Program-made: the position numbers and the translations under genes
NCBI RefSeq assembly: GCF_029633865.1
Contig: NC_079219.1
Location: 57,593,569-57,657,568, forward strand
Source of the DNA: Lampris incognitus
Taxonomy: Eukaryota > Chordata > Actinopteri > Lampriformes > Lampridae
Direction: 5' to 3'
Length of the DNA stretch: 64,000 nt
The notes under the pieces: model-generated
Seen by the model: the letters and a program-made list of their open reading frames with translations, nothing else
Told to the model about the DNA's origin: nothing
The model's database searches: none
Shown: one piece after another, positions 35,253-45,123 of the stretch
Numbering within the stretch: position 1 is the stretch's first letter
How the letters are laid out: the number at the start of each line of letters is the position of its first letter

Positions 35253-35439
35253 AGTAGTTTACACTATGCTTGCTTGCTCCCGCGGTGTTGCTGTCTCGTA
35301 AACTCGTAGTGTAGGCTAACTGAACAAGACATGCGCGTATCTAATCCCACGCGCACTAGCTGGCTTATGTTGGAAGTATAGCGCCACCCCGTGGGCGGGC
35401 GGCAGAACGCGCGGGATTTCGAAACTGAACACAATGTAT

Positions 35440-35640
35440 TGCGGCGATACACATTTGAGGGTAGATTCAGCAGGGGCTGCGGCTCCTTTAAGGCGGACGT
35501 TTCAGAGTGCTGACGTAGGCACTGCTCAGAGTTTCCGGGGTGGAGCCATGTTTGCAGCAGCCTAGCGGTTGGTTAGCTGGTTGCCAGGGGAGACTGCGCT
35601 GCGACTCGATCTCTCGTCTGCTCATTCCTGCGCCCCCACA
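35440..35640 (+). mobile_element. Solo LTR of the CsRn1-like gypsy family
   Basis: 201 bp, TGCGGCG...CCCCCACA, homologous but inverted relative to the LTRs at 38634-38865 and 42490-42736. Flanks are GTAT (35436-35439) and GCGT (35641-35644). The related uninterrupted sequences at 34190 and 38325 show a single ATAC (GTAT on the other strand) there, so this is a recombined insertion with a decayed duplication. Confidence 0.8.
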
Positions 35641-35770
35641 GCGTCACTTAAGCGCCCAAGCGCTACACAGGACGCCGCAGTGAGACGCCGAACTGCAACA
35701 AAGTAAAGAGGTGGGACGGACACGTGTCTTCAGTAACGCGCTTTATCCTATTGAAACCTCCAATACAGGC

Positions 35771-36212
35771 ACGCGCAGCTGCGCCCCGGCGCGCTCTTAC
35801 AGCACGACGCAGGACACCCCTGCACGTGTCAACGTGTCCATTTTCGACGTGTTAACGCGTTATATTTTGACGTGTTGACGCGTCAAAATATAACACGAAT
35901 TAGAATATTACGAAAAGAATTGCAGCATAGAGCTGTGCTGGCGGTCTCAGCAGTCCCGGTCCTGGAGCTGCTGCTCCGGGGTTCTGGCTGCGCTGGTTCT
36001 CGATCTGGGGGGCCAGGCTCCAGTGGAGTGGTGGACGGTGGGGGGGGGTGTAACGTTACTGTTAAGGTCTAGTTTTGTTTGGCTGTATTTTACTTTCTTA
36101 TTCACAGGGTCTTTTGGCTTTTTTACAGAAGCACGTGTTCGCAATGCTGACAGCCTAGCACAGCTGACGTTAGCTAAGCTAACGGCTCAAACACACAAAC
36201 AACAATGTACCC
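35771..36212. repeat. Mixed repeat block incl. 160-bp segment duplicated at 42.8 kb
   Basis: 35830-35890 is rich in acgtgt/aacgcgt words. 36043-36205 is a close direct copy of 42797-42957 (shared gtctagttttgtttggctg and gctgacgttagctaagctaa). Confidence 0.65.
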
Positions 36213-37240
36213 CGTTTTATTTTAAGTTTTTATTGAGTTTCTTTAAGGAACATGAATACAAACGATAAAGTACACAAGACCAAAAAATGAAGAACACATA
36301 CAACTGCTTATAAACACACACACAGTCTAGTTGTAAACATATACAACTGCTTATAAACATGTTATAAACACATGCAACTGCTTATAAACACACACAGTCT
36401 AGTTATAAACATATACAACTGCTTATAAACACACACACACACAGTCTAGTTATAAACATATACAACTGCTTATAAACATGTTATAAACACATACAACTGC
36501 TTATAAACACACACACAGTCTAGTTATAAACATATACAACTGCTTATAAACATGTTATAAACACATACAACTGCTTATAAACACATGCAAACTAGTTATA
36601 AACACATACAATGTCTTATAAACACACAAATTAGTTATAAATACATACAACTGCTTATAAACATGTTATAAACACATACAACTGCTTATAAACACACAAA
36701 CTAGTTAGACACATACAATTTCTTATAGACACACACAAACTAGTTATAAACACATACAACTGCTTATAAACATGTTATAAACATATACAACTGCTTATAA
36801 ACATAAAATTGTTATAAACACAAGCTGCTTATAAACACACCAACTAGTTATAAACACATACAACTGCTTATAAACATGTTATAAACACACACAGCTGCTT
36901 ATAAACTCATACAGCTACTTATCAACACACACAAACTAGTTATAAACGTTATAAGCGTTTATAAGCAGTTTGTATGTTTATAACTAGTTTGTGCGTTTAT
37001 AAGCAGTTGTTTATAACTAGTCTGTGTTCATAAGCAGTTGTGTTAATAACTAGTTTGTATGCGTTTATAAGCAGTTGTATATGTTTACAATGTTTGTACG
37101 CATTTTTAAGCTGGTGTATGTGTTTCTAACTAGTTTGTACGTGTTTATACGTAGTTTGTGTGTGCTTATAACTAGGTTGTATGTGTTTTTAAGCTGGTGT
37201 ATGTGTTTATAACTGGTTTGTGTTTATAAGCAGTTTGTAT
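36213..37240. repeat. Two-armed minisatellite that switches strand
   Basis: 36240-36940 consists of units like cataca-actg-cttataaacac. From about 36945 the array continues as the reverse complement (gtttataagcagtttgtatg) to 37240. The flip occurs near 36941-36955 (ttataaacgttataag). Confidence 0.85.
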
Positions 37241-37302
37241 CAGGCACGCCGGAATCATTTCAGAAGTGGGGGGGAGGCAACGATGATATAGATGCGTGTG
37301 CA

Positions 37303-37880
37303 GGGGTCAAATCAAATCAAATCAATTTTATTTGTATACCCCAATATCACAAATTACAAATTTGCCTCAGTGGGCTTAACAGCAAAACAACATCCTGTCC
37401 TTAGACCCCTCATCGGATGAGGAACAACCCCCTAAAAAAGACTTTTAACAGGGAGAAAAAATAGGAGGACCCCTCGGGGAGAGCAACAGAGGAGGGATCT
37501 CTCTCCCAAGACGGACAGCGTGCAATAGATGTTGTGTTTACGCAATTTACACAATACAACATTGAAAGAGGATAACAGAAGTGTAATGGACTTATAAACT
37601 ATATGAAGAATATGATGTGCAGGATGCCAAGCGGCGTCCAGACGCCACCGGAACAGTCCAGGACCCAAGCCACGCGACCAGCGTCATCGTGTAAAAAAAA
37701 AAAAAATTATATGGATTTATAAAAATAAAATGAGATGAGAGGAATGGCAGGCAGCGTCCAAGTGGCGGCGACCACCATCACCACGGAGACCTGGGAGGAG
37801 AACCGGCTGCACGTGCACACAAGGGAGACTCGCATGACACCATTCACAGACAGAAGAGGAGAAAGGAGAAGACGTCATTC
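37303..37880 (+). mobile_element. Dispersed teleost repeat (ttatttgtata-type)
   Basis: 37315-37680 begins with (aatca)n and caattttatttgtataccccaat, a widespread fish repeat. 37740-37880 (gcgaccaccatcaccacgg) matches 32815-32930. A diverged fragment of similar type occurs at 48605-48850. Class uncertain. Confidence 0.45.
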
Positions 37881-38184
37881 AGAGAGAGAGAGAAAAGACA
37901 CGTGAGAGAAGAGAACAGTTTGCAATAGTCATTAGTCATAATCAATTAAGTCATCAACTAGTCATAATCTATAGCTATATCATAGTCTATACTCTGTAAT
38001 CTATACTCTGTAATCTATACTCTGTAATCTCGTCGGCAGAACAGTGGTTGGTAAATTCATTGAGACAGAAAACCGACCCACCATCCGGTACAGGTTGTGA
38101 AGCACTCAACTTAAAGGCAACCAATTGTAAGCTATGGCAAAAAGATGAGTGTTAAGTTTGGATTTAAAGGGGTGCACCTTGTAG

Positions 38185-38633
38185 TGCTATAAGAGCGCCC
38201 CGCGTATTTGCGGTTTTAATACAATAAAGCTCGTTATCGAAGACACGTGTCCGCCCCATCTTGTTACTTTGTTGCAGTTTGGCATCTCAGTGCAGCGTTC
38301 TGTGTTGCGCTCGAGCGCTTCAGTGATACATTGTACTCAGTTTTGAAACCCCGCGCTTTCTGCCGCCTGCCCACGGGGCGGCGCTATAATTCAAACATAA
38401 ACCAGCTAGTGCGTGTGGGATTAGATACACACCTGTCTTGTTCCGTTAGCCTACACTACGAGGTTACGAGACAGCAACGCTGTAGGAGCAAGCAAGCGAC
38501 AGCCACGCTAATGTTGCCCCCTGTTCAGCAGAATTGACCACTCTGTTTTATACCATTCTGCACTGAAGCGTCCTTCCCTTTGGCCAAACGACCCAGCAGT
38601 CTCCTTTTTGTCAATAATGTCAAAATATTACGT
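38185..38633 (+). repeat. Repeat family X, + copy (empty sites)
   Basis: Direct counterpart of the minus copy at 34380-35770, without the TRIM or the solo LTR. It provides the empty target for both. It is itself cut at 38633 by the gypsy element and resumes at 42737. Confidence 0.65.
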
Positions 38634-38865
38634 TGTGGGAGTGCACGAATGAGGAGACGGAGAGATCGAGTCGAGTTAATTCCGATTACTCGCCACACAA
38701 AACAACAGCACAATCTCTCCTGGCAACAAGCTAACGGCTAGGCTGTCCAAAACATGGCTCCACCTCCTAGGAAACTCTAAACCGTGCCTACGTCATACCT
38801 CTGAACGTCTTCCTTAAAGGAGCAGCAGCCCCTGGTGAATCTATCCTCCATCGTTTACCACCACA

Positions 38866-39698
38866 CAGCCCCCCCCCCCCAGAATTCACCATCACAAAAA
38901 AATGCAAAACAGTCATGTAACACAACAGTACTCAATGAAGCACAAACAGCCAACAGGCGAACAGTCCCCAGTGAAACAGTCAACATCTCGAAGGGGCGGA
39001 CCAGGCGGCCAAAACGGCTGCGCTGAAAGGGTATGGAGGCAGCGGCAGGGTCAGGGTCAGGGGCAGGGGCAGGGGCAGGGGACAGAGGCGGAGCCCTGGC
39101 AGGGGCCGAGGCTGGGCCAAGGGCCCAAGAAGGGGGGCATCCCCGCCGCCAGCCCACCCAGGTCCAAATGGGCAGGCTTGAGACGGTCCACCGAGACCTG
39201 CCCCGGCTTGCCCCCCATGTCCACCACAAAGTTCTTAGGCCCCGCTTCCAGGACGCAGAAGGGCCCGTCGTAGGGGGGCTGCAGCGGGGTAGGGTGGCTG
39301 TCGTGGCGGATGAAGATGTACCTGGCCGACAGCAGATTCTTGGGGACGTAGGACTGAGGGAGGCAGTGGTGGCAGCATCCCGGGCCACAGCCCGATGAGA
39401 AGCTGCAGACCAGGGGGCCACGGCGTCCGGGAGAAACTCCCCCGGAACACGCAGCGGCTGGCCGTAAACCAGCTTGGCAGACGAGGACTGGAAGTCTTCC
39501 TTGGGGGCGGAGCGAAGGCTGAGCATGACCCAGTTGCTGTCTGTGAGGCTGGCATGAAGAGCGGCCTTCATGGACTGATGAAACTGCTCACAAAGTCCAT
39601 TGCCCTGCGGGTTGTGCGCCGTGGTGCGGTGGAACTTCACCCCCAGCCCCTCCGTAACTGCAGTCCAGAGCTTGGACATGAACTGCAGACCCCTGTCG
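38866..39698 (-). pseudogene. Gypsy integrase C-terminal half
   Basis: Reads DRGLQFMSKLW (second catalytic Asp) and NPQGNGLCEQFHQSMKA (Glu), then a Pro/Ala-rich tail. It continues the fragment at 39918-40411 if the MITE and one copy of its 8-bp duplication are ignored. Non-functional because of the insertion and upstream damage. Confidence 0.8.
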
Positions 39699-39706
39699 GA
39701 GGTGAG

Positions 39707-39909
39707 CAGAGGTGTAAAAACCAGGTCCAGAAAGTAAAAGTCCAAACCATGTATTTGCTCCACTCATGCACTACGCCAGCAGACTAGTCAACACCTCTCC
39801 TTAACTAGGTAGGGAAAACTAGCTAATGAAATCAGCTGGTTTAGTAACATGGTTGGAGCAAATACACGGTTTGGACATTTACTTTCTGAACCTGGTTTTT
39901 ACAACTCTG
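39707..39909. mobile_element. hAT MITE nested in gypsy integrase
   Basis: 203 bp; inverted ends CAGAG.TGTAAAAACCAGGT. A perfect 8-bp target duplication GAGGTGAG is at 39699-39706 and 39910-39917. Long TIRs (CCAGAAAGTAAA/AGTCCAAACC) and no coding content. Confidence 0.95.
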
Positions 39910-39917
39910 GAGGTGAG

Positions 39918-40411
39918 GTCAGCTGGCGTGCCCGGGCCACCTCAGTAGACGTGGTCGATGACAGGGGAACCGCTTCCGGCCACTTGGTGATGCTGTCCAC
40001 CATGGTGACAAGGTGAGTGAACCTGTGGGAGGGGGGCAGGAGGCCCGCCAGGTCTGCAGTCACGTGATCGAAACACCTCTCGGGCACCAGGAATGGCACC
40101 AAGGGGGCTTTGGTACGACGGTGTACCTTGGAACGCTGGCACGCCATGCAGGAGTAGGCCCAGGTCTTGACGTCCTGCCTGAGGCCGGGCCAGACGAACT
40201 TGGCCTCAAACAGCTTAGTGGACGCCTTCAATCCCTGGTGGGAAAGGCCATGGATAATGTCAAAAACACAGCGCCGCCAGCCGGTGGGCACCATGGGGCG
40301 GGTCTGGCCCGTGGAAACATTTGCAGAGGAGCGTGGTGTTGGCGCTGTCAAACACCACATCCTCCAACCGCAGCCCCGTAGCAGCCGTCCGATAGGCCTG
40401 GATGTCCGCAT
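39918..40411 (-). pseudogene. Gypsy integrase N-terminal half
   Basis: Zinc-binding HHCC region (HGLSHQG through CMACQRSK), then the first catalytic Asp in a TMVDSITKWPEA context. Ends at the MITE insertion. Confidence 0.85.
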
Positions 40412-40469
40412 CAGCGGCTTGGTCTGCAGCCATGGCAGCGTAATTGAGTTCCAAGTGAACAGACCCTGC

Positions 40470-40530
40470 TACCGCCCGGGAGAGGCAGTCGGCGACCAAG
40501 TTGCCTCACCCTTGGCTTCCTTGCTCTGCA
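40470..40530 (-). other. Deletion scar where RNase H should be
   Basis: On the minus strand the RT connection sequence (MQPLYEGLQSKEAKGEAT) passes within a few bases, in another frame, into LVADCLSRAV, the motif that normally ends RNase H. Roughly 100 residues of RNase H are absent. Confidence 0.7.
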
Positions 40531-41560
40531 GGCCCTCGTACAAGGGCTGCATGGGGTGAGCTGCACAGGGAATGAACCTGTTATAAAACTTCACCATGCC
40601 CAGGAACTCCTGCAGGGACTTCACGGTGCAGGGGCGTGGAAAACTGGCGACGGTGTCCAATCTGGCGGGAAGCGAAACGGCTCCCTACGGGGAGACGCGG
40701 TGGCCGAGGAAGTCGATGGACTACAGGCCGAACCGGCACTTGGCTGGGTTGACTATGAGTCCATGCGCACTGAGCCGCTCGAACAACTGCCGGAGCTGCG
40801 TCTGGTGCTCCTCCGCCGACGTGCTGGTCATGAGAATGTCGTCCAAGTAAACAAACAAGAACGGCATATCCCGTAGCACAGAGTCCATCAGCCGCTGGAA
40901 CGTCTGTGCTGCCCCCTTGAGGCCGAAGGGCATCCGCAGGAACTCGAAGAGTCCAAACGGCGTGATGACCGCTGTCTTGGGCACGTCCCGAGGGTGAACC
41001 GGTACCTGGTGGTAGCCCCGCACCAAATCCACTTTGGAAAAGATGGTGGCCCCCGCCAGGTGGGTGGAGAAGTCCTGTATGTGCGGGACGGGGTACCGGT
41101 CGGGGGTTGTGGCGTTGTTCAGGCGACGAAAATCGCCGCAGGGGCGCCAACCTCCGTCAGCCTTAGAAACCATGTGCAGGGGGGAGGCCCACGGGCTGTC
41201 CGAGCGGCGCACGATGCCGAGGCGCCGAGCACGTGCGTAGACCGGGGGGGGCCGTCGGTGGCAATATGGTGCTCCACGCCGTGCTTGGCCACCTCTGACG
41301 AGAACGTGGGTGTGGTGAGGTCGGGGAACTCTGCGAGCAGTCGTTGATGCGTATCTCCGGCGGCGAGCATGTTTGACAGGCCGAGCGTCCCTGCACCTCC
41401 CAGTGTGCGCGGGTATGTAGCGAAAGAGACGGCATCGATCAAGCGACAGTTCGTAACATCCACCAGCAGCCTGAAGGCGCACAGGAAGTCCGCGCCCAGG
41501 AGGGGAACCGACACCGCGACCATAACGAAGTCGCAGCCGAAACACACCTCCACATACCTG
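40530..41560 (-). pseudogene. Gypsy reverse transcriptase region, frameshifted
   Basis: Successive RT blocks are visible: [53 protein letters not shown] and catalytic FVYLDDILM, then EFLGMVKFYNRF. They lie in at least two minus-strand frames with shifts near 41130-41280 and 40680-40720. Confidence 0.85.
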
Positions 41561-41579
41561 GTGCCGTAGGTACGTACGG

Positions 41580-42473
41580 GCGTGCCGTTCGCGGCATCCA
41601 TCCGGGAGCCTTGGCCATGGTGTCCGCGGCCGATGCAGGCAGGATGCTACGCTGAGCGCCCGAATCGACCCGCAGCCGCCGGCCAGATGAGGCGCCCTTG
41701 ATAAACAACAGCGTGCTGTTCTCGCCGGCGCTCATAGCGAGCGCCCCCTGGCGTTTCCCTGGACGCCGAAGCTGCTTGGCCCTGGCACCAAACCTGTTGT
41801 GGTAATAACACAACCCGCCGTCACGCTGGCGGTGCCCGCTGCGTCCTCCAGCGGCGGGGGCGAGGTCTGGGTGGGGAGCACCTCATGAACGAACTGCTGC
41901 CGGCTGGCGAGGAAAACCCTGCCCGCTTCCGCACCCAGAGCGCGGTAGTCTTTGGAGGAGGAGGGGGGGGGGTGGCTGGCTAGTGCTGTGCGCACAGGCG
42001 CTGGGAGCTGCCGCAGAAAACCACGGGTGAGAATGAAGGAGGGGTCCGCCGAGCCCAAAACGGCCAACATCTTCTCCAGCAGCTCGGAAGGTTTGCTATC
42101 GCCGAGTCCGTTGAGTGACAACAGGCGGTCCGCCTTCTCCATCTCCGACAGCTGGAAGAGCTGCAAAAGGAAGCCGTGAGTGCGCCATATTTCCCCACAG
42201 CCGGGGGGCTTCCAGTAGCCCCATAGCTCGGGCCGTGGTCCGGGCATCCAACGCCGCCACCACACGGAAATACCTCGTACCGTCCCGCGTTATTCCTCCC
42301 AGCTCGAACCGGGCTTCAATGTGCCGAAACCATGGCCGGGGACGGTGCTGCCAAAACTCGGGCAACTTCCCCGTCGCTGCTGAGATGCTAGCGCTAGCAT
42401 GAGCCGCACCGTTAGCATCACCCGGAACCGGAGCGGTGTCGTCATCGCTTCGGGTCGACATGTTCGGTGTCAA
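41580..42473 (-). pseudogene. Gypsy gag and protease region
   Basis: Gag core motif WFRHIEARFELGGI and FRVVAALDARTT near 42220-42330. A CYYH-x9 remnant of the CsRn1-type Cys/His box (MCYYHNRFGARAK) lies near 41760-41813; its later cysteines are lost. A protease core [12 protein letters not shown] lies near 41640-41670. Confidence 0.75.
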
Positions 42474-42736
42474 CGTGCGGGGTCACCGATGTGGGGGTGC
42501 GGGGAGCAGGAGACGGAGACGGAGAGATCGAGTCGAGTCAGTCCCGTTTACTCGCCACACAAAACCACACCGATACAGCACAACCTCTCCTGGCAACCAG
42601 CTAACCGCTAGCTGCTGCAGAAAACATGGCTCCACTTCCGGGGACACGCTGAACCGTGCCTACGTCATAACGCTGAACGTCTGCCTTAAAGGAGCCGCAG
42701 CCCCGGGTGAATGATCCTCCATTGTGTGTCGCCGCA

Positions 42737-42960
42737 ACGTGTTAACACGTAAATGTGTGTTAACGACAATTAAAATATTGTAACGTGCATGGATAAGTAG
42801 ACACGTAACATTACTGTTAAAGTCTAGTTTTGTTTGGCTGTATTTTACTTTCTTATTCGCTGGTTCTTTTGACATTTTTGCAGAAGCACGTGTTGGCAAT
42901 ACTGACAGCTAGCGGCGCTGACGTTAGCTAAGCTAACGGCTCAAACACACAAACAGCGCA
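42737..42960 (+). repeat. Continuation of repeat family X / 160-bp duplicated segment
   Basis: Resumes X after the gypsy insertion (ACGTGTTAACACG) and contains the segment shared with 36043-36205. Confidence 0.6.
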
Positions 42961-43636
42961 AAACACACGTCATTTTATTGGCTGCCACGTCGGCTACGAC
43001 GCATTTGATTTGTGTTGCAGTGTGGCCTTAAAATGTGACTATTCTTCCTGATTTATGTCGGCGTGCTTTATTTTTTTTTTAAAACATAATTTCTTAGAGT
43101 GGACGAGAACGCCTCTTTTTACCGTAAGTGTTGTAATATAACGGCATTAGCGGGGGGGATACAGGGATTCCTGACTTTAAAAAAATGTGGAAAGATGGTA
43201 AAAGTGAGGGGGGGGAGGCAATGGGTCCCTGTCTCCCCCCCCCCCGATTCCGGCGCCCCTGCTGTGGAGGAAGACTACGTGAGCAAGTAGCCTTCAGTGC
43301 CCCAGCAGGGCTTTAAAAAGGAAGCCACGGTGAAATTCAGTGCCGCTGCTGCTGCTGCTGCTGCTGCTGGATTACTTCATGCTCCAGTTGAGTTTGCATC
43401 AGGCGCGGACGGGAGGGAGTACAGGCTGTTGTGGCTGGAAGACGCCAGTTTGCTTCATCTTCTTCCTTTGTCTCTCTTTATGAGCTCAGAAGGGAAAAGC
43501 AGGCGGAGAGAGATGTAGCTGCCCCAACTAGCACTTTCAGCTGCACTTGGTGTATGAAAGGTGCTATGCAAATAAAGTTTATTATTATTATAATTACCAA
43601 CACCTTCACACACTGATCATTTTTCCTCAATAATTT
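42961..43636. other. Non-coding with GCT repeat and a retroposon-like tail
   Basis: (GCT)9 lies near 43340-43370. 'gtgctatgcaaataaagtttattatta' at 43560-43590 resembles the 3' tail of fish non-LTR elements. No gene recognised. Confidence 0.4.
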
Positions 43637-44075
43637 GGTAACACTATCATAACGACACACTATGAGGGATTAGCTAAGCGTTAGTAATCACTGAATTCAT
43701 CGTTTGCAAAGCAAGACATGCACCGATGGTTAGTGTGTTAATGGATGTTTTGTGACTACTTAGTAATACTGCACTTCATGATGAATTAATCATGAATTGC
43801 AGTATTAATAAGTGTCCGTTTCCTTTCCCTGCTGAGAAGATAACTGGGACTTCTGTGAGTCTCAAGGTGCTGCCGGCCTTTCAGTCTCACGCGTAAATGC
43901 TTTGTAAGGCACACATGGTCCTCACATTAGATGAGGTCATACAAAACACTTTGACTAGTAACTACCTGAATTAATCACGAATTGCAGTATTAATAAAAAT
44001 TTATAACACATCTATTAACACAGTAACCATTGGTGCATGTCTTGCTTTACAAATGATGAATTCAGTGGTTACTAA

Positions 44076-44449
44076 TGTAACCGGTTATTTTCTTGCCCGG
44101 TGCGGGATTCGATACGAGGTGTACTGCACCACAAGGCGACATCACTAACCGCTCGGCTAAAGGGTTAGACCCGTTAGCTAGGGGCTAACGTGTATTATTA
44201 GTAGTTTATAGTCGTCACCCTCCCCGCAAGCGCGCCCTCGCGCTTTGTTATTCCCGCGCTCCGAAGAGACTTCTGAGGATCTGCACACTTCCGGATCCCA
44301 CCGCTGCCACCAATGTAACCGGTTATTTTCTTGCCCGGTGCGGGATTCGATACGGAGTCTGCTGCACCACAAGGCGACGTCACTAACCGCTCGGCTAAAG
44401 GGTCAGACCCGTTAGCTAGGGGGCTAACGTGTCTTATTAGTAGTTTACA
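44076..44449 (-). mobile_element. TRIM-type mini LTR retrotransposon with tRNA-like LTR, copy 2
   Basis: LTRs 44076-44210 (135 bp) and 44314-44449 (136 bp); internal region 103 bp. Target duplication is CTAA at 44072-44075 and 44450-44453, extendable to ACTAA. Minus-strand primer site TGGTGGCAGCGGTGGGAT is next to the 5' LTR and matches tRNA-Leu. A purine tract precedes the other LTR. The LTR-to-LTR period is 238 bp, identical to copy 1. No open frame, so it must borrow reverse transcriptase and integrase. Confidence 0.9.
44094..44164 (-). other. tRNA-like module inside TRIM LTR (copy 2, 3' LTR)
   Basis: Box A TAGCCGAGCGG matches the consensus, and a box-B-like GTATCGAATCC follows. The same module is in the other LTR at 44332-44403. 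Confidence 0.6.
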
Positions 44450-44499
44450 CTAACACTTAACTGACGGTTCATAGTGTGTAGTTATTATGAAGTGTTACC

Positions 44500-44997
44500 G
44501 ATCATTTTTACACTCCAGCATCTATTGAAATCAGTATGGCTACTGCAATATTCAGAAAGGACGCAGTGTGACTTAGATTTAGACAACTTTTAATGTCCTC
44601 AGAGAGGCAATTTGTGGTAATGTGATGACATTTTGAAAGCAGACTGTATTGTGTATATAGCGGTGTCGTTTGCGGGTGGTCTGTTCGCAACGCCTCCTTC
44701 TGGCACAGAACTGTGCCAGAGCAAGTAAGAGAGGCTTAACGAGACGCTATTTCCATGTTCCCATCGGTCCTCACAGCACCGCTACCAAGAGTCAGATAAT
44801 TGCAAAGCGGAAAGCCCAAAAGCCGTTGGGCTATAATGAATAGTCCAGATAATACCTTAATAATTAGTCCAGATAATAATTTTTAAACTTCAAAGAGATT
44901 TAGCCTAATGTAAATCTGCGTAGAAAGAAAAATGTAACGAACTGAGTCCCCCCCCCCTGGTCTCTATTGACTCTGTGTGTCTTCTTTGATGTTACAG
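44500..44997. other. Intronic sequence before rusc1 coding exon
   Basis: No gene or named repeat seen. Ends with an acceptor, gatgttacag, at 44996-44997. Confidence 0.4.
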
Positions 44998-45123
44998 GAT
45001 CTTGGGAGTCAAGCCAAGATGTGACCGTCATGGCCAGTTACGGTTTGGATTCCTTCCGCCTCTAGAACCTCTGTTTCTATAGCAACAGAAATAATTGACT
45101 ATCACAAAAGTCTTCTTTCCACG

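Larger units (their letters stand above)
34907..35263 (-). mobile_element. TRIM-type mini LTR retrotransposon with tRNA-like LTR, copy 1
   Basis: Direct repeats 34907-35041 and 35144-35263 (the second has a small deletion and rearrangement) begin TGTAA and end TTTACA. Target duplication CTAT is at 34903-34906 and 35264-35267. On the minus (sense) strand the LTR is followed after one base by TGGTGGCAGCGGTGGGAT. This is complementary to the 3' end of vertebrate tRNA-Leu plus CCA for 18 nt (recalled sequence). The 3' LTR is preceded by a purine tract, GGGGAGGGTGA. The internal region is only 102 bp and non-coding. The 38.5-kb X copy shows the empty target site. Confidence 0.85.
34380..35770 (-). 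repeat. Repeat family X, long minus copy with two nested insertions
   Basis: Reverse complement of the + copy at 38185-38633, interrupted by a TRIM (34907-35263) and a solo gypsy LTR (35440-35640). Its distal part (34380-34560) is rich in ACGCGT/AACGCGTT words and contains inverted TATTACGAAA blocks (34387 and 34425). No protein was recognised; an unclassified fold-back or LTR-type element is possible. Confidence 0.6.
38634..42736 (-). mobile_element. Ty3/Gypsy LTR retrotransposon, CsRn1-like, degraded
   Basis: LTRs are at 38634-38865 and 42490-42736, target duplication ACGT at 38630-38633 and 42737-42740. On the minus strand the 5' LTR is followed by GGTGACCCCG, matching a tRNA-Trp primer site, which is characteristic of the CsRn1 clade. 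A G-run (38868-38882) precedes the 3' LTR as polypurine tract. Gag, protease, RT and integrase are recognisable in order, but frameshifted and missing most of RNase H. A hAT MITE interrupts the integrase. Confidence 0.9.
43637..44499. mobile_element. Long-TIR MITE, host of the second TRIM
   Basis: Ends GGTAACACT at 43637 and AGTGTTACC at 44499. Arms of about 100-180 bp pair (ACACACTATGA; GATGAATTCAGTG; GAATTGCAGTATTAATA). The right arm is split by the TRIM at 44076-44449; the left arm at 43695-43720 shows the uninterrupted site. Confidence 0.8.

Noticed and set aside
43297-43518. Possible small gene with poly-Ala
   Set aside because: Driven by a GCT repeat; no splice or homology support, and adjacent to retroposon-like tail sequence.
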